Source of the DNA: Prorocentrum cordatum
Taxonomy: Eukaryota > Sar > Dinophyceae > Prorocentrales > Prorocentraceae
DNA: 64,000 bases
Direction: 5' to 3'
Assembly (NCBI GenBank): GCA_963575745.1
Contig: CAUYUJ010018299.1
Location: 60,001-124,000, forward strand
Position 1 is the stretch's first letter; each line of letters starts with the position of its first letter. This document shows positions 10,286 through 19,985 of the stretch, piece by piece. The notes beneath the pieces are model-generated. The model made no database searches. It worked only from the letters and a program-made list of their open reading frames with translations, and was not told the origin of the DNA. Made by a program: the position numbers and the translations under genes.

Positions 10286-10796
10286 CCTGGAGTCTGCGCG
10301 CGCTGCCAACACGTGGATCTCCGCGCACCGAAGCCGCCAGGCCCGCTCGAACGAGCATGGGCGCACGGCGGGGCAGTCGCAGTTCCTCAGCATATGGCTG
10401 CACTGAGTAACGCAGCCACAAGAGAGGGGACACTCGCACGCCCAAGGCGTGAAGAGGAGGGCCTTGAAGAGCGAGTTCTGCTCGGGGTCCTGTGCCCAGG
10501 TCGGGCACTGGAAGCCATCGATGGTGGGGACGTGACTCCGCGTCAACTGGACCTCCTGCGTGCACCGCGGAGCCAAGACGTAGTGGCTGTCGAAGGCGAA
10601 GAATCGCGGTCCAGAAGCTTTGACCCGGCTCGGCTTCAGGACTCGCCGGACGTACATCCTGTAGACGTAGTACGGCATGGTCTGCAGGCGAGGGCCTCTG
10701 TGGGCGTAGTCGTCGGCCGTGTTCGTGCTGGTGGTGCACGCGTGCATGTCCTCACACTCCGCACCGCCACCTTGCTCATCACCAGCAGGAGTGTCT

Positions 10797-10821
10797 CCAG
10801 GAGGCTGAGGAGCACCGCTGG
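10797..10821 (+). repeat. Hairpin repeat, copy 18
   Basis: Core AGGCTGAGGAGCACC; arms CCAG/CTGG (4 bp) after one G-G mismatch. Encodes SGAPQPPG in Rep. Confidence 0.85.
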
Positions 10822-11531
10822 TGTCACCTGCTGCGTCCTCCTCCTCGTTGTCGGGGTCAGGGATCTGGATGCGGACTGCTTGTATTGGCACCTGATCATT
10901 ATGCGTCTCCCCGCCCGAACCTTCATGGTTTAGCAAGCGTTTGCACTGCTGGCAGGCCCACTGTAGTTGTCTCGTGAAGAGCCGCACATTGTGGTGCGAC
11001 TGGAGGCAGTCGCCGCCTGTGAGGATATGCACGGCCACCTCCGTCGTGGAGAGCCAGAAGCACCGGTTCGCCATCGACGCCAGGCGGATACAGACCCGCC
11101 GAGCGCGGCGAGCGAGATCCTCGCGCGTCCGGCCCCGTTTGGCCAGCGTCTGGTCCTCGCCATCAGCGCCGCCCTCACTGAGCACCTTCCGGGCTTCCTC
11201 CTCCTTCTCGTCCCTCTCCTGCTGCTCCAGACGCTGCATGCCGGTGAGCATAGACTGGAAGAGCGGCGTCATGGACTCCATCATCTTGCCCTGGTACTTC
11301 GTGATGTAGAAGTCCATGGAGAAAGCTTCTGGAAAGCAGCTTGGAAGCTCTCCACGACAGATGCATCTGTCGGATGCAAGGAGCCACAACCGTAGAGCCA
11401 CTTTTTGCGGCCGCCGAGTTGTTTGGATGAGCGCAATGCGATTGCCGACTCTGGGTTCTTCATGCTGGCCGTTTTCTTGGTAAGCCTTCTGCGCTTGGCC
11501 AGCTGAACTGGGGCGGCCGCAGGCAGCCCGT

Positions 11532-11559
11532 CCTGGGCAGGCTGAGGAGCACCACCAGG
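11532..11559 (+). repeat. Hairpin repeat, copy 19
   Basis: Core AGGCTGAGGAGCACC; arms CCTGG/CCAGG (5 bp) set off by a small internal loop. Encodes PGGAPQPA in Rep. Confidence 0.85.
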
Positions 11560-12081
11560 CTGAAGCACTTTTGCTGCCTCGGCAGACTCGTCAGGCGCGC
11601 ACATCAAGAACTGGAAATCCACGTTGCACCGGCTGGTCACTTGAGAGACGTCGTTGCTGGAGCTCCTGAACGGCTGGTCGCGTTTGACCTGGCAGCGGCA
11701 CCGCTGGTTGCGGTCATCAGAGAAGTCGATGAACGGAGTCCGGACCAAAGGCTTGCCGCGCCGACGCACTCGCTTGGTGCGGCCTGCTAGACATAGCTGC
11801 TGGATGCGAAAGAACCAGAAGCGGCACGACGGGGTTCTGTTCGAGCGCAGACTCTCTTTGGCCTCGAGCTTCTTCTTGACGTACTTGACGCACGTCTCGG
11901 TGCAGTCGTGCTCGTGGTTGGAGCAGATGTTGCAAAAGAAGTCATGGCTAAACGCTACCGCCCAAGCCTCCGCATCTGCGGTAATCTCCTCGACCGAAGC
12001 CGGCGAGCCATCGGGCTTGAGGACTTCCTGAATCGCTCCATCCTCGTTCGTCTGGAAGAGGCTAGCATGGCTGGCTGCCAT

Positions 12082-12102
12082 GGCAGGCTGAGGAGCGCCA
12101 CC
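12082..12102 (+). repeat. Hairpin repeat, copy 20
   Basis: Core AGGCTGAGGAGCGCC; weak arms GG/CC. Encodes LGGAPQPA in Rep. Confidence 0.7.
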
Positions 12103-12820
12103 TAGCTGCCCGAAGCTAGTTCGTTGGCGGTAGCTTGGAAACGTAGACTGAAAGGCTCCTGTGAGCGGGAGGCCCCGGTACGCTGCAGCGCCGATTGCAG
12201 GCATCCGGTTCTCTGCGGCTGCCCGCGCTCGCTCCTCCACCAGGTGCGGCTGCTCCACTGGCGGGCCGAGAGGCACCTCGTCGCGCAGGGTGCCGTCCTC
12301 CTCTTCCCCTCCGTCCATGCGGCTCTGTCGTTGCTGCCTGGCTGTGAAAGGCTCTGGCGCGACGTCAGGAAGCCCCAGCTGCCGTGCGGGCTCGTTGGCA
12401 GCTTCGTACTGCACGGTCTCCGCGGTGGAAAGAAGCGCAGTTCGCAGCTCCCGAGCGGCGGTGCGCAGGCCTCCGACCACTGCCGACCGCAGCCACGCCA
12501 TCGTAGGCCCGATGACGCTGTGGCCTTTGCCGTGGCCGCGCGTGAAGCCCCGACCCTGTGCTTCGAAAGGCGCTTGCACATCAGTGGTGCCTGGGGCCGC
12601 GCACGGCTGCAGAGACGCTGCCACGTCGTCCTCCGTTGTCACCGCCTGTCGGGCTAGCGTTGTGCGGCCAACAAACAGCGCGCTCTAAGCCGATGATGTA
12701 GCGGTAGTGAAGCTCCGTCATCAACAGGAAGAACTTGGCCTGCGCCCGCGGGTCTGCTGCCACTATCTGGTGCATCCGTTCCAGAGAAGGCATGGCCGGA
12801 GCTGGACTCCGCAGGCCAGG

Positions 12821-12847
12821 GCCAGCAGGCTGAGAAGCGCCGCCGGC
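12821..12847 (+). repeat. Hairpin repeat, copy 21
   Basis: Core AGGCTGAGAAGCGCC (bulge change only); arms GCCAGC/GCCGGC, 5 of 6 paired. Encodes AGGASQPAG in Rep. Confidence 0.85.
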
Positions 12848-13390
12848 TCTGGCCACCGCGCCAACCGCGCCCCCGCGAATGTCTAAGTGGCTCCGCTTTC
12901 CGGGCCCTTCGTGGAGTTGGAGGACCAACGGGCTGTACGTGTCTGCGAAGTTCGGTGTGACGAAGAAGCTGGCCGCGCCGAACTTGAGGTTGTTGCCGTG
13001 CCCGTCGAAGCGGAGTGCGGTTTTCCGCCCCTCCGTGCCAGGGACATCGGAAGTGCTAAGTAGCAACGTCCTGAGGGCAGTCTTGACCTTGGCAGGCATG
13101 CCCGGGCGTGAAATGGCGGAGCCGATGCAGTCGGCCGGCTTAGCGATGTTTAGCGCCTCCATGAAATCCTCCGCCGACGCCTCTGACAGGATCTGGAGGT
13201 CAGTGCCGAAGCCTTTCCTGCCAATCGCCGCCCGAGTGCCTTTCAAGAGCCGCAGCCGGCGGATCACGTCGCCGAAGACGGCAATCAGCTCTGGCGAGCT
13301 GAAGCGGCTCTGGCAAGCTGCCTCGTAGGGCTCCTCGTCGGTCGCGAGAGAGTACTCGAGCTCCTCCAGGTTGATGAGGCGCCGTGCGAC

Positions 13391-13906
13391 CTCGAAGGAC
13401 GAAGAAACGAGACACTGCTATGAAGACATGTAGGTCCAAACGCAACTTTGCGTTCAACGGATGTATGTCCAAACGAGACACTGCTATCAACACATGTAGG
13501 TCCAAACGAGACACTGCGATCAACGCATGTACGTCCAAACGGGGCACTGCTATCAACACATGTAGGTCCAAACGGAACAATGCTATCAATAGATATAGGT
13601 CCAAACGAGACACTGCTATCAACATGTGTAGGTCCAAACGAGACACTGCTATCGACGCATGTAAGTCCAAACGAGACAGCGGTATCAGTGGGTGTAGATC
13701 CAAACGAGACACTGTTATCAACACATGTAGGTCCAAACGAGACACTGCTATCAACGCACGTAGGTACAAACAAGACACTGCGATCAATGGATGTAGGCCT
13801 CCACGAGACACTGCTATCAACACATGTAGGTCCAAACGACACACTGCTATCAATGGATCGACTCCACTATCAACACTGGTAGCATAAGTAGTATTCCTGG
13901 GAAGAC
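13391..13906 (-). other. Intron in the Helitron-like gene, filled by a 33-bp minisatellite
   Basis: On the minus strand exon 1 ends GTTCGAACAG and the intron starts GTCTTC at 13906. It ends CTTCGAG at 13391, followed by exon 2 GTCGCACGG. Removing it joins MLFEQ to VARRLINLEELEY in phase 0, which reads as one continuous segment; unspliced, the minisatellite brings stops. Both junctions read AG/GTC. The interior (about 13430-13860) is roughly 13 units of a 33-bp repeat containing CCAAACGAGACACTGC on the plus strand. Splice sites are inferred from sequence, not transcript data. Confidence 0.75.
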
Positions 13907-15757
13907 CTGTTCGAACAGCATGGGCCGCTCCCGCTCGAGGTTCGGCGCGCCGTCCCCGAACCAGAACTCTGTGTAGCACGCCGGCCAAGACCTGCTGTCG
14001 AAAGAACTCAAGGGTTTCTGCGTAGGCACCGATAAGGAGTGCGGGCCCACAGCTCTGCACGCGCCTGCTCCTGCTTGCGCTTTCTCCAGCACCACCTGCG
14101 CTCGCTCGTCGAACGAACGAGCAGCACTCTGCACATCGAGAACCATGCTGCGCATCGTATGCCTGCCGCCCTCGTCGGCAACAGGCTGAAGAGCACCGCT
14201 GCTGTCTGCCACTGTCGGTGTCACCTCGTTCTTGGCGATGCGTGCTGCCTGCTCCTGCAGCGCCACCAGCGTGCCTTGCAGCGCTTGCATCATTCGGACT
14301 GGAGCGATGTCATGCACTGGATCCACTGCAACTGTGACCTCTGCCACATTTTCATGCAGGTAGGCCATGTCAGGCTGTTCTGCTGCTTCTCCGTCTTTGT
14401 CTGTCTCTGTCTCCTCGTCAGACTCGTCTCCCGCCTCGTCGTCTCTGCCCACTTCCGGCGCCCTGGATGCTGGCCCCAACAGACGTACCGGGGCTTTGTC
14501 CACACCGTCCACTGGTTGCAGACAGGCTTCGATGTGGTCTGGCACGCCGTCCTCCGGCAACCGTGTCGGGGCAACATCCTCCCGGACGGATACCTCGGAA
14601 AAGGTTGCGCACTGCAGCTTGCGCTCCCTCACGATCTGCATATACTCGCCGCGCTTGACTGTTGCCCAGTACGCCTTGTGGAGTTTGTGCGCGGCGCCCG
14701 AGAAAACGATGTTCAGAGAGTCCACAAGCGCGCCCTGCTCCGGGGGCAGCTCCATGGTCGGGATTTGCGCCGTGGGCTGGGCGAAGAGGATAGTGTTGCC
14801 CGAGATGCCTTTCTGCTGGACATCCGGGGCGCCCTTGCCGAGGCGGACTTGCTTCCAACAGCATCGGCCAAGGGACGCCAGCATCTTAGTAGCTTTCGAA
14901 GCGTTGCGGACGAGCATGAGCTCCCGGCCGATCCAGTTGTCGTTGACCAGGGCGTTTAACGGCATCTTCGGTTTCTTGGCGCACAGGTCATTGAGGCAAT
15001 CCCAACAAACCCACACCAACGCGTTGGCATCTCCCACCCCTGCGCACGGAGGCCTCTCGTCCGCAGGCTGAGAAGCTCCGCCGGACTTGTCGGCAGCAGG
15101 CTGAGAAGCACCGCAGGTTCCCGCCGTTGCTTCTGGTGGTGCAACCACAGGGACTCGGCGGGAGTGCAGCAGCCACCGCCACTCTGGGTGCTCCGGATGC
15201 TGAACGCTGGACGCGTGCAGCTGTTCGCACGGGATCAGTGGCCACCGCTGCCTGTACCTGTCCACGTCCAGGAGCTTCTGCACGAGCTCCGGGGACTGCA
15301 AGTAGTACACCCCGCGGTGCTTCACCAGAGCACGCTTGGGTGGAGCATCTGCCTCGCCATCGGATAGGTCATCACGATCGCTTGCTGAGTCGGCGCAGTG
15401 CTCAAAGACACGCTCCTCCGGCACTGCCCCAAACAGGCTCAGTTTGTGGCGGTGCTCCAGGTAGTCTTTCTGCGCACAGACTACGCAGGCTGCCTCGCAT
15501 CGGGGCACCGCCTCGCCGCCCGAGAAGCGGTTGCCCTTGCTGCCCGGGTGACAGAACTGCTGGAAGTGAGCAAAATTCTGCACCATGATCCTCTTCTCCT
15601 GGGCGGCTATCGGCCTGCAGCCGGCCTCTGTCATCAGGAACAGCACCCGTTCGCGGTATTCCGCCTCGCCCGCGTGGCCCTGCTGCTTGTGCCGCGCAAA
15701 GTCCTCCTCTGTAAGAAAGTCGCACTCGCAGAGCTGGCACACGAGCGGCCCCGTCAT
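13907..15757 (-). CDS. C2H2 zinc finger and DUF6570-type module of the Helitron-like gene
   Basis: The frame opens MTGPLVCQLCECDFLTEED, a C2H2-like finger ending ARHKQQGH. After an acidic linker it has CWDCLNDLCAKKPKMP LNALVNDNWIGR and a following GNTILFAQPTAQIP, the pattern of the DUF6570 domain found in many Helitron-type proteins. It ends in SFDSRSWPACYTEFWFGDG and MLFEQ at the exon border. The start ATG at 15757 overlaps the stop of the upstream frame by four bases (ATGA), so this may be a separate start, or one protein split by a shift. Contains hairpin copies 22-24. Likely an N-terminal part of Rep-helicase; function of DUF6570 is unknown. Confidence 0.75.
14177..14205 (+). repeat. Hairpin repeat, copy 22
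   Basis: Core AGGCTGAAGAGCACC (loop GAAG); arms CGGCAAC/GCTGCTG with five pairs, one wobble and one mismatch. Encodes SGALQPVA. Confidence 0.8.
15059..15086 (+). repeat. Hairpin repeat, copy 23
   Basis: Core AGGCTGAGAAGCTCC (bulge A to T); arms GTCCGC/GCCGGAC, six pairs with one bulged C. Encodes SGGASQPAD. Confidence 0.85.
15094..15116 (+). repeat. Hairpin repeat, copy 24
   Basis: Consensus core; arms CAGC/GCAG with one A-A mismatch. Encodes CGASQPAA, 33 bp from copy 23. Confidence 0.85.
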
Positions 15758-17350
15758 GACGGGGCGGCGGAGAAGACGCGCAGCTGGCCCCCCTCCACCT
15801 CACCGCCGGGAACGTAGCAGGTCTTCCCCGCGGAAGCGGCCGACGCCCTGCGCACCCGCTCCGCGTACCGCTGTACGAATTCTTTGAGCTGCGCGGGCTG
15901 AGTAGCGCCGCGGCTGGACACCAGCTCCTTGTAGACGGCAAGGCGCCGCAGGATTGCCTTGGTCCGGATGCCACTCTCCAGCATCAGCAGGTCCTGGTCG
16001 ATCCTGTTCTGCGCCTCGTCAGCGAACCCTTCCATGGGGTTTGGGAGGGCCTCCGCCTCCGCGATGCGAGTCGCTGTTGTGTCATCGGTCTCCAACTGCT
16101 GGAGGGCCTGGAGCTCGGCCTCCTGCTCCGGGGAGAACTGCTTGGCCTTCCGTGCTTTCCGAACTAGCCAGCCTAGTTGCCGCTCTGCAACACTACGCCC
16201 GGCGGACTCCTTCGGAAAGCGGCCGAGGTCTCGCACCTGTTGCATGACCTCCTCGATCTTCGTCTGCTGCATGAGCCCGACGGGCTTCGTATCCGCCCGC
16301 TGCAGAGTTTGAAGCTCGGCCTCCTGCTCCGGTGAGAAATGTTTGGCCTTCCGTGTTTTTCGGATGTGCCAAGCCAACTGCCGCTCTGCAAGCGGGCGTT
16401 GAGCGCTCTCCTTCGGCCAGCTGCCGAATTCGCGCACCTGCTGCAGGAGCTCATCGGTCTTCTGCTTCCGCTTGAACTCCTCGGTTGCAGCACGCTGAGC
16501 AGCAGCGCTGACGGCGCGTGACTCCTCGAGGTCTTGCAATTCCAACATCACGTCACCAGGAATGCTCTCGCGGTGTTCAAGGAAACGTTTGGCCAAGTTG
16601 TTTTCGGCTCGTGCTTCCTCAGACGTTCCATGATTTCTGATCGGTATACGACCGAACTGCTTCACGTCCTCGACGAGCGTTTGCAGAGATCCGCTTAATG
16701 CAGAACGCTGAAGGGCAGCGCTGACAGCGGCTGACTCTGAAGGCGTGGCGCATTCGAGGGCTTGCAACTCTAACATAACGTCATTAGGAATGCTGTCGCG
16801 GTGGTCGGAGAAACGTTTGGCCAACTTGTTTTCAGCTCGTACTTCCTCGGACGTTCCTTTCTTTCGCATCGGTATACGACCGAACTGCTTCACCAGGTCA
16901 ACAATCCTTTGGACAGTACCGTTCAACACAGCACGCTGAGGAGGGGCACTGCTCACTGCAGCAGGCTGAGGAGCACCGCTGTTGGGTGCAGAAACGTCAG
17001 GAGCATCAGAACGCTGAAGGGCAGCGCTGACAGCGGCTGACTCTGAAGGCGTGGCGCATTCGAGGGCTTGCAACTCTAACATAACGTCATTAGGAATGCT
17101 GTCGCGGTGGTCGGAGAAACGTTTGGCCAACTTGTTTTCAGCTCGTACTTCCTCGGACGTTCCTTTCTTTCGCCTCGGTATACGACCGAACTCCTTCACC
17201 AGGTCAACAATCCTTTGGACAGTACCGTTCAACACAGCACGCTGAGGAGGGGCACTGCTCACTGCAGCAGGCTGAGGAGCACCGCTGTTGGGTGCAGAAA
17301 CGTCAGGAGCATGGCGCCCAGACCGAGAGCTACCAGCATGCCGCGGCATT
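15754..17350 (-). CDS. Protein with helicase-associated-like repeats
   Basis: The frame holds five repeats of about 70-100 residues. Three resemble IVDLVKQFGRIPMRKKGTS with AENKLAKRF and a Leu-rich end. Two resemble VRDLGRFPKES with AERQLGWLVRKARKAKQFS. The pattern recalls helicase-associated (HA) domains, small helical DNA-binding units; this is by pattern only. The C-terminus is KEFVQRYAERVRR. The true start is unclear: the frame is open up to 17580, but 17390-17580 looks non-coding (repeat words, His run), so a start at MPRHAG (about 17350) is preferred. A 306-bp in-frame tandem duplication makes the first two repeats nearly identical. Probably the N-terminal part of, or a partner to, the downstream Helitron-like gene, with which it overlaps by four bases. 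Confidence 0.65.
15887..15915 (+). repeat. Hairpin repeat, copy 25
   Basis: Core GGGCTGAGTAGCGCC: the first base change A to G makes a G-C pair in place of the A-C mismatch. Arms CGC/GCG, extended by AGC/GCT after a two-base bulge. Encodes SRGATQPAQ. Confidence 0.8.
16959..16981 (+). repeat. Hairpin repeat, copy 26
   Basis: Core AGGCTGAGGAGCACC; arms CAGC/GCTG. Encodes SGAPQPAA; inside the first 306-bp unit. Confidence 0.85.
17265..17287 (+). repeat. Hairpin repeat, copy 27
   Basis: Same as copy 26, in the second 306-bp unit, so not an independent insertion. Confidence 0.85.
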
Positions 17351-17759
17351 ACTGTGTACAGTGGGTGCTGGAAAGTTCCTTTGTAAGGATAGCTCGAGGC
17401 AACATGGCTAGGGAGAACTTGATCATGATGATGGTGATGAGGGAAATTCGTTGTGGAGGAACCTCTGATACCGACACTGCTACGCACATGGAAGGTGTCT
17501 TGAAATGAGGCACAGCCAGAGTTGATATACAATGAGGCGTTTGAAAACGAGACACTGCTATCAACGCTTTTATAACTCAACGACGTCTGATTTCGACACT
17601 GCTACGAACATGGGGGTTGTCTTGCAATGAAGCACGGCCATGACCTGATTTAGATTCCACAGAAACACATGCAGAATTGTTTTGTTTTTCAAACACCGAA
17701 ATTCTCTGTAAACGAGACACTGTGAACGACTGCAGAACAGGCGCTTGTAGCAAAGGAAG

Positions 17760-17780
17760 TGCAGGCTGAGAAGCACCGCG
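17760..17780 (+). repeat. Hairpin repeat, copy 28
   Basis: Consensus core; short arms TGC/GCG with a T-G wobble. Confidence 0.75.
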
Positions 17781-17920
17781 GGCGAAGGTGAATGAATCCG
17801 TCGGGCAGCGTGAGCACAGACCGAAACTCTGTGCAGGCACTCTCAAGGGAGCCAGGGCAGGCTGAGGAGGAATGCAGGCCGCAGACACTATTCGTGCACC
17901 AGACGCCACAACAGTAAATA

Positions 17921-17943
17921 GTGCAGGCTGAGAAGCACCGCAT
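17921..17943 (+). repeat. Hairpin repeat, copy 29
   Basis: Consensus core; arms GTGC/GCAT (three pairs plus one wobble). Confidence 0.8.
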
Positions 17944-18027
17944 AAACAACGAAACTACCAAACGATATGTTTGAGGCAAACCTAGTTGGCATCCCGCAAG
18001 GCGCAAGACAAAGATGCTTGCCATGTC

Positions 18028-18050
18028 CAGCAAGCTGAGAAGCATCGCTG
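18028..18050 (+). repeat. Hairpin repeat, copy 30 (compensated core)
   Basis: Core AAGCTGAGAAGCATC: positions 2 and 14, which pair in the fold, change together from G-C to A-T. Arms CAGC/GCTG. Confidence 0.85.
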
Positions 18051-18058
18051 ACAAGACG

Positions 18059-18085
18059 GGAGAAAGCTCACCTCAAGCTTTCTCC
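18059..18085. repeat. 10-bp inverted repeat over a stop codon
   Basis: GGAGAAAGCT (18059-18068) and AGCTTTCTCC (18076-18085) are perfect inverted repeats with a 7-nt loop. The TGA stop of the RPA-like gene (18070-18068, minus strand) sits at the base of the loop. It is unrelated in sequence to the dispersed hairpin family. Confidence 0.85.
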
Positions 18086-19950
18086 TGAGGGGTGGCTTTC
18101 AAGAATGCGGCACTTCTTGGCGGATTCCGGCGTCGTGCTCCACTCATTCATCCGCTTATGCTCGCCTGATTGCTGAAGCTCTGTGCGCATCCCCAGTGTT
18201 CTCAATTTTTTAATGAAGTACTGCGCCTCAGACACGACGGAGTCGTCAATGTGGGTCACGCTGTGCACCGTCATGCCGTCTTTTGAACAGCCAGTAATGA
18301 GCAACAAGCAGACTCTGTGCTTCGCTCGGTTGGGCGGATCCATTTTGAACGAGAGCAAGTTGTCAACTGAGCAGTGTCCGTGAATCGTCACTGAGTGGGA
18401 AGACTCACCGTCAGAAGCGTCCGTGACACCTGATGTGGACACGACGAAGCCAGCCGCAGTGGATACGCACCGAGACTTTTGCGTGGTACGAACGAGAACG
18501 ACTGCCAAGTGGCAGTTCCGGGTAAGCTGAGAAGCGTCACCCCCTCCACCCGCTGGTGAGTACTGCACGCGCATGCCGTAGAAGGGACAAGACCGTATCT
18601 CAGAGAGCTGTGCCGCGAGCATTGCATCCTGGCTCTCGCGGCACTGCTTCAGGATCTCCAAGACGACATTGTAAGACGTATTCGGGGCGTGCGATATCTG
18701 AAGCGGTGAAACGGCCACCACAGTCGTGTTGACGAAAGTCCGTTGAGGTGTGTCATCCTGTGCATTCGCAGCCACATTGCGCACGCGTCGTATGATGCGA
18801 CAATTGCTCAGTGGAGGGAAGGAGATAGCTTTCTCGTCGTGAACTTTTTTGAATTCTTGCATGCTATCAATGCCAGTCAAGGCGAAGGCTGCCGCTTGTG
18901 ATACGCCGACTTTGCACGAGCCACTGAAATCACGAGCAGTAGTCGTAAAGAACACGCGCTCGCCTGTGTTCTCCACCACAGAGTCGGCTGGCTCCGGTTC
19001 CTCAAGCCTCATCCCATTGACCTGCAACAAGAGTGGCAAGTTTGCATTCGGATCATCCGACGCCATAGCCAAAAAGGCACAGCAGGAGAGGAGTGCTTCT
19101 CCGGTGAGAATCTGCGAAGCCTGGTCTGGATCCCAAGTACCCGCATGAGCGGTGGTCAGCTGCTCCCGGTCCATCGCGAAGTCTTGAGTGGCTGCTAAGT
19201 CGTGTAGTTGAGTCATTCTGGGACAAGAGCATGCGGAATCCACCACGCGATCTTGCGACAAGTTCAGCTCCAGTTTGCCGTCGAATTTGCCCGCCACGTT
19301 GAGAAACAGCAGCGGTTGTCCTTTGTGAGAGCGACAAAGCTCTGTTGGTGGATCCCCAGACTGCAATCACAGCCTCCGCTGTCTCGGAGTTACTCGTCTG
19401 TGCGCCGTCGACCAGATGTACACTTGCCACTGGAGGGTGGCCAGCGGGAGTGCGGGTTTCTGAAACAGAATGAACCACAGCCATGACATCGAAGCAACGC
19501 TGCGATTTGATGTTCATCATGTCTGCCACTGTAGTCGCTGGAGCCGGCGCCGATGCCAAGGAGGTCTCCTCCGGAGAGCTTTTGAGCACTGGAGCAGCGC
19601 TTGAGGTCGACCACGACACGAACAGACGTATGCACAAAAGCGTCCTGCTGCCGACTGTCCAGGCCGACGCTGGAGAGTTTCCACGCCGTCATCGGAGGGA
19701 ACTTTTTCAGAGCAGCTTGGACTTCTGCTGGAGTTCCTTTGAGGATGGCCTCACAATAGTGCTCTGAGTCTGTGCCAAGCAGAATGCATGTGAATCGGTT
19801 TGCATGGACTAGCTGGCCATTGTTCCTGCTCTTGTACGAGTACTTGATCTCCCTGGGCTTGTATACTCGGACAAGGAAGTCTTGGGTTTTGGCGCTGCTC
19901 TTCGTGAGAAAACCCAGTGGAGACGTCGGCTGTTCTGCAGCAGCAGCCAT
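18068..19950 (-). pseudogene. RPA-like OB-fold protein, frameshifted
   Basis: The first frame starts MAAAAEQ and has LVRVYKPREIKYSYKSRN, an OB-fold-like strand pattern. After a shift near 19580-19610 the second frame has SQRCFDVMAVVHSVSE, then HPPVASVHLVDGA and AVIAVWG. A second shift near 19350-19362 leads to GQPLLFLNVAGKFDGKLEL and a 400-residue tail ending at TGA 18068-18070. The pattern resembles the DNA-binding OB domains of replication protein A, a single-strand DNA-binding factor. RPA-like genes are known passengers of Helitrons in other eukaryotes. Assignment is by pattern, so moderate. Hairpin copy 31 lies in frame near residue 280 of the tail. Confidence 0.5.
18520..18542 (+). repeat. 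Hairpin repeat, copy 31 (compensated core)
   Basis: Core AAGCTGAGAAGCGTC: again positions 2 and 14 change together from G-C to A-T, and the bulge is G. Arms GGGT/ACCC (4 bp). Encodes GDASQLT in the RPA-like gene. Confidence 0.85.
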
Positions 19951-19985
19951 GGTAGCTCACCCGGAGGATCACCGTGGAGCGCACA

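Larger units (their letters stand above)
10283..13390 (-). pseudogene. Helitron Rep region (Helitron_like_N and Y2 motif), frameshifted
   Basis: Three overlapping frames together give a Rep-like protein. The first (13390 to about 12680) contains FFVTPNFADTYSPLV, typical of the Helitron-like N domain, and LLMTELHYRY. The second (to about 11320) contains a Cys/His stretch [15 protein letters not shown] and CRFWFF. The third begins MDFYITKYQGK, whose YITKY matches the two-tyrosine (YxxxY) motif of Helitron Rep, and ends with a Cys-rich segment CECPLSCGCVTQC. Single-base shifts lie near 12676-12685, 11316-11325 and 10279-10286. The stretch FEAQGRGFTRGHGKGH may be the HUH site, with Arg where the first His is expected. 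Rep normally nicks and rejoins one strand in rolling-circle transposition. It may be decayed, or the shifts may be assembly errors. Confidence 0.75.
16701..17312. repeat. 306-bp tandem duplication, 2 units, in frame
   Basis: Units 16701-17006 and 17007-17312 are almost identical (for example ATCGG versus CTCGG in the middle). The length equals 102 codons, so the reading frame is kept and the repeat protein gains one unit. It duplicates a hairpin copy too. Confidence 0.9.
17390..18055. other. Spacer with repeat words and three hairpins, no supported gene
   Basis: The stretch between the RPA-like gene and the HA-repeat gene holds several copies of the word GAGACACTG or CGACACTGCTACG, related to the unit of the intron minisatellite at 13.4-13.9 kb. 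It also has three hairpin copies. A minus-strand frame at 17909-17577 is open but shows nothing recognisable. Confidence 0.6.

Noticed and set aside
13384-13887. Repetitive ORFs on both strands (SKRDTAINTCR; LDLHVLIAVSR)
   Set aside because: They translate the 33-bp minisatellite, which lies in the proposed intron.
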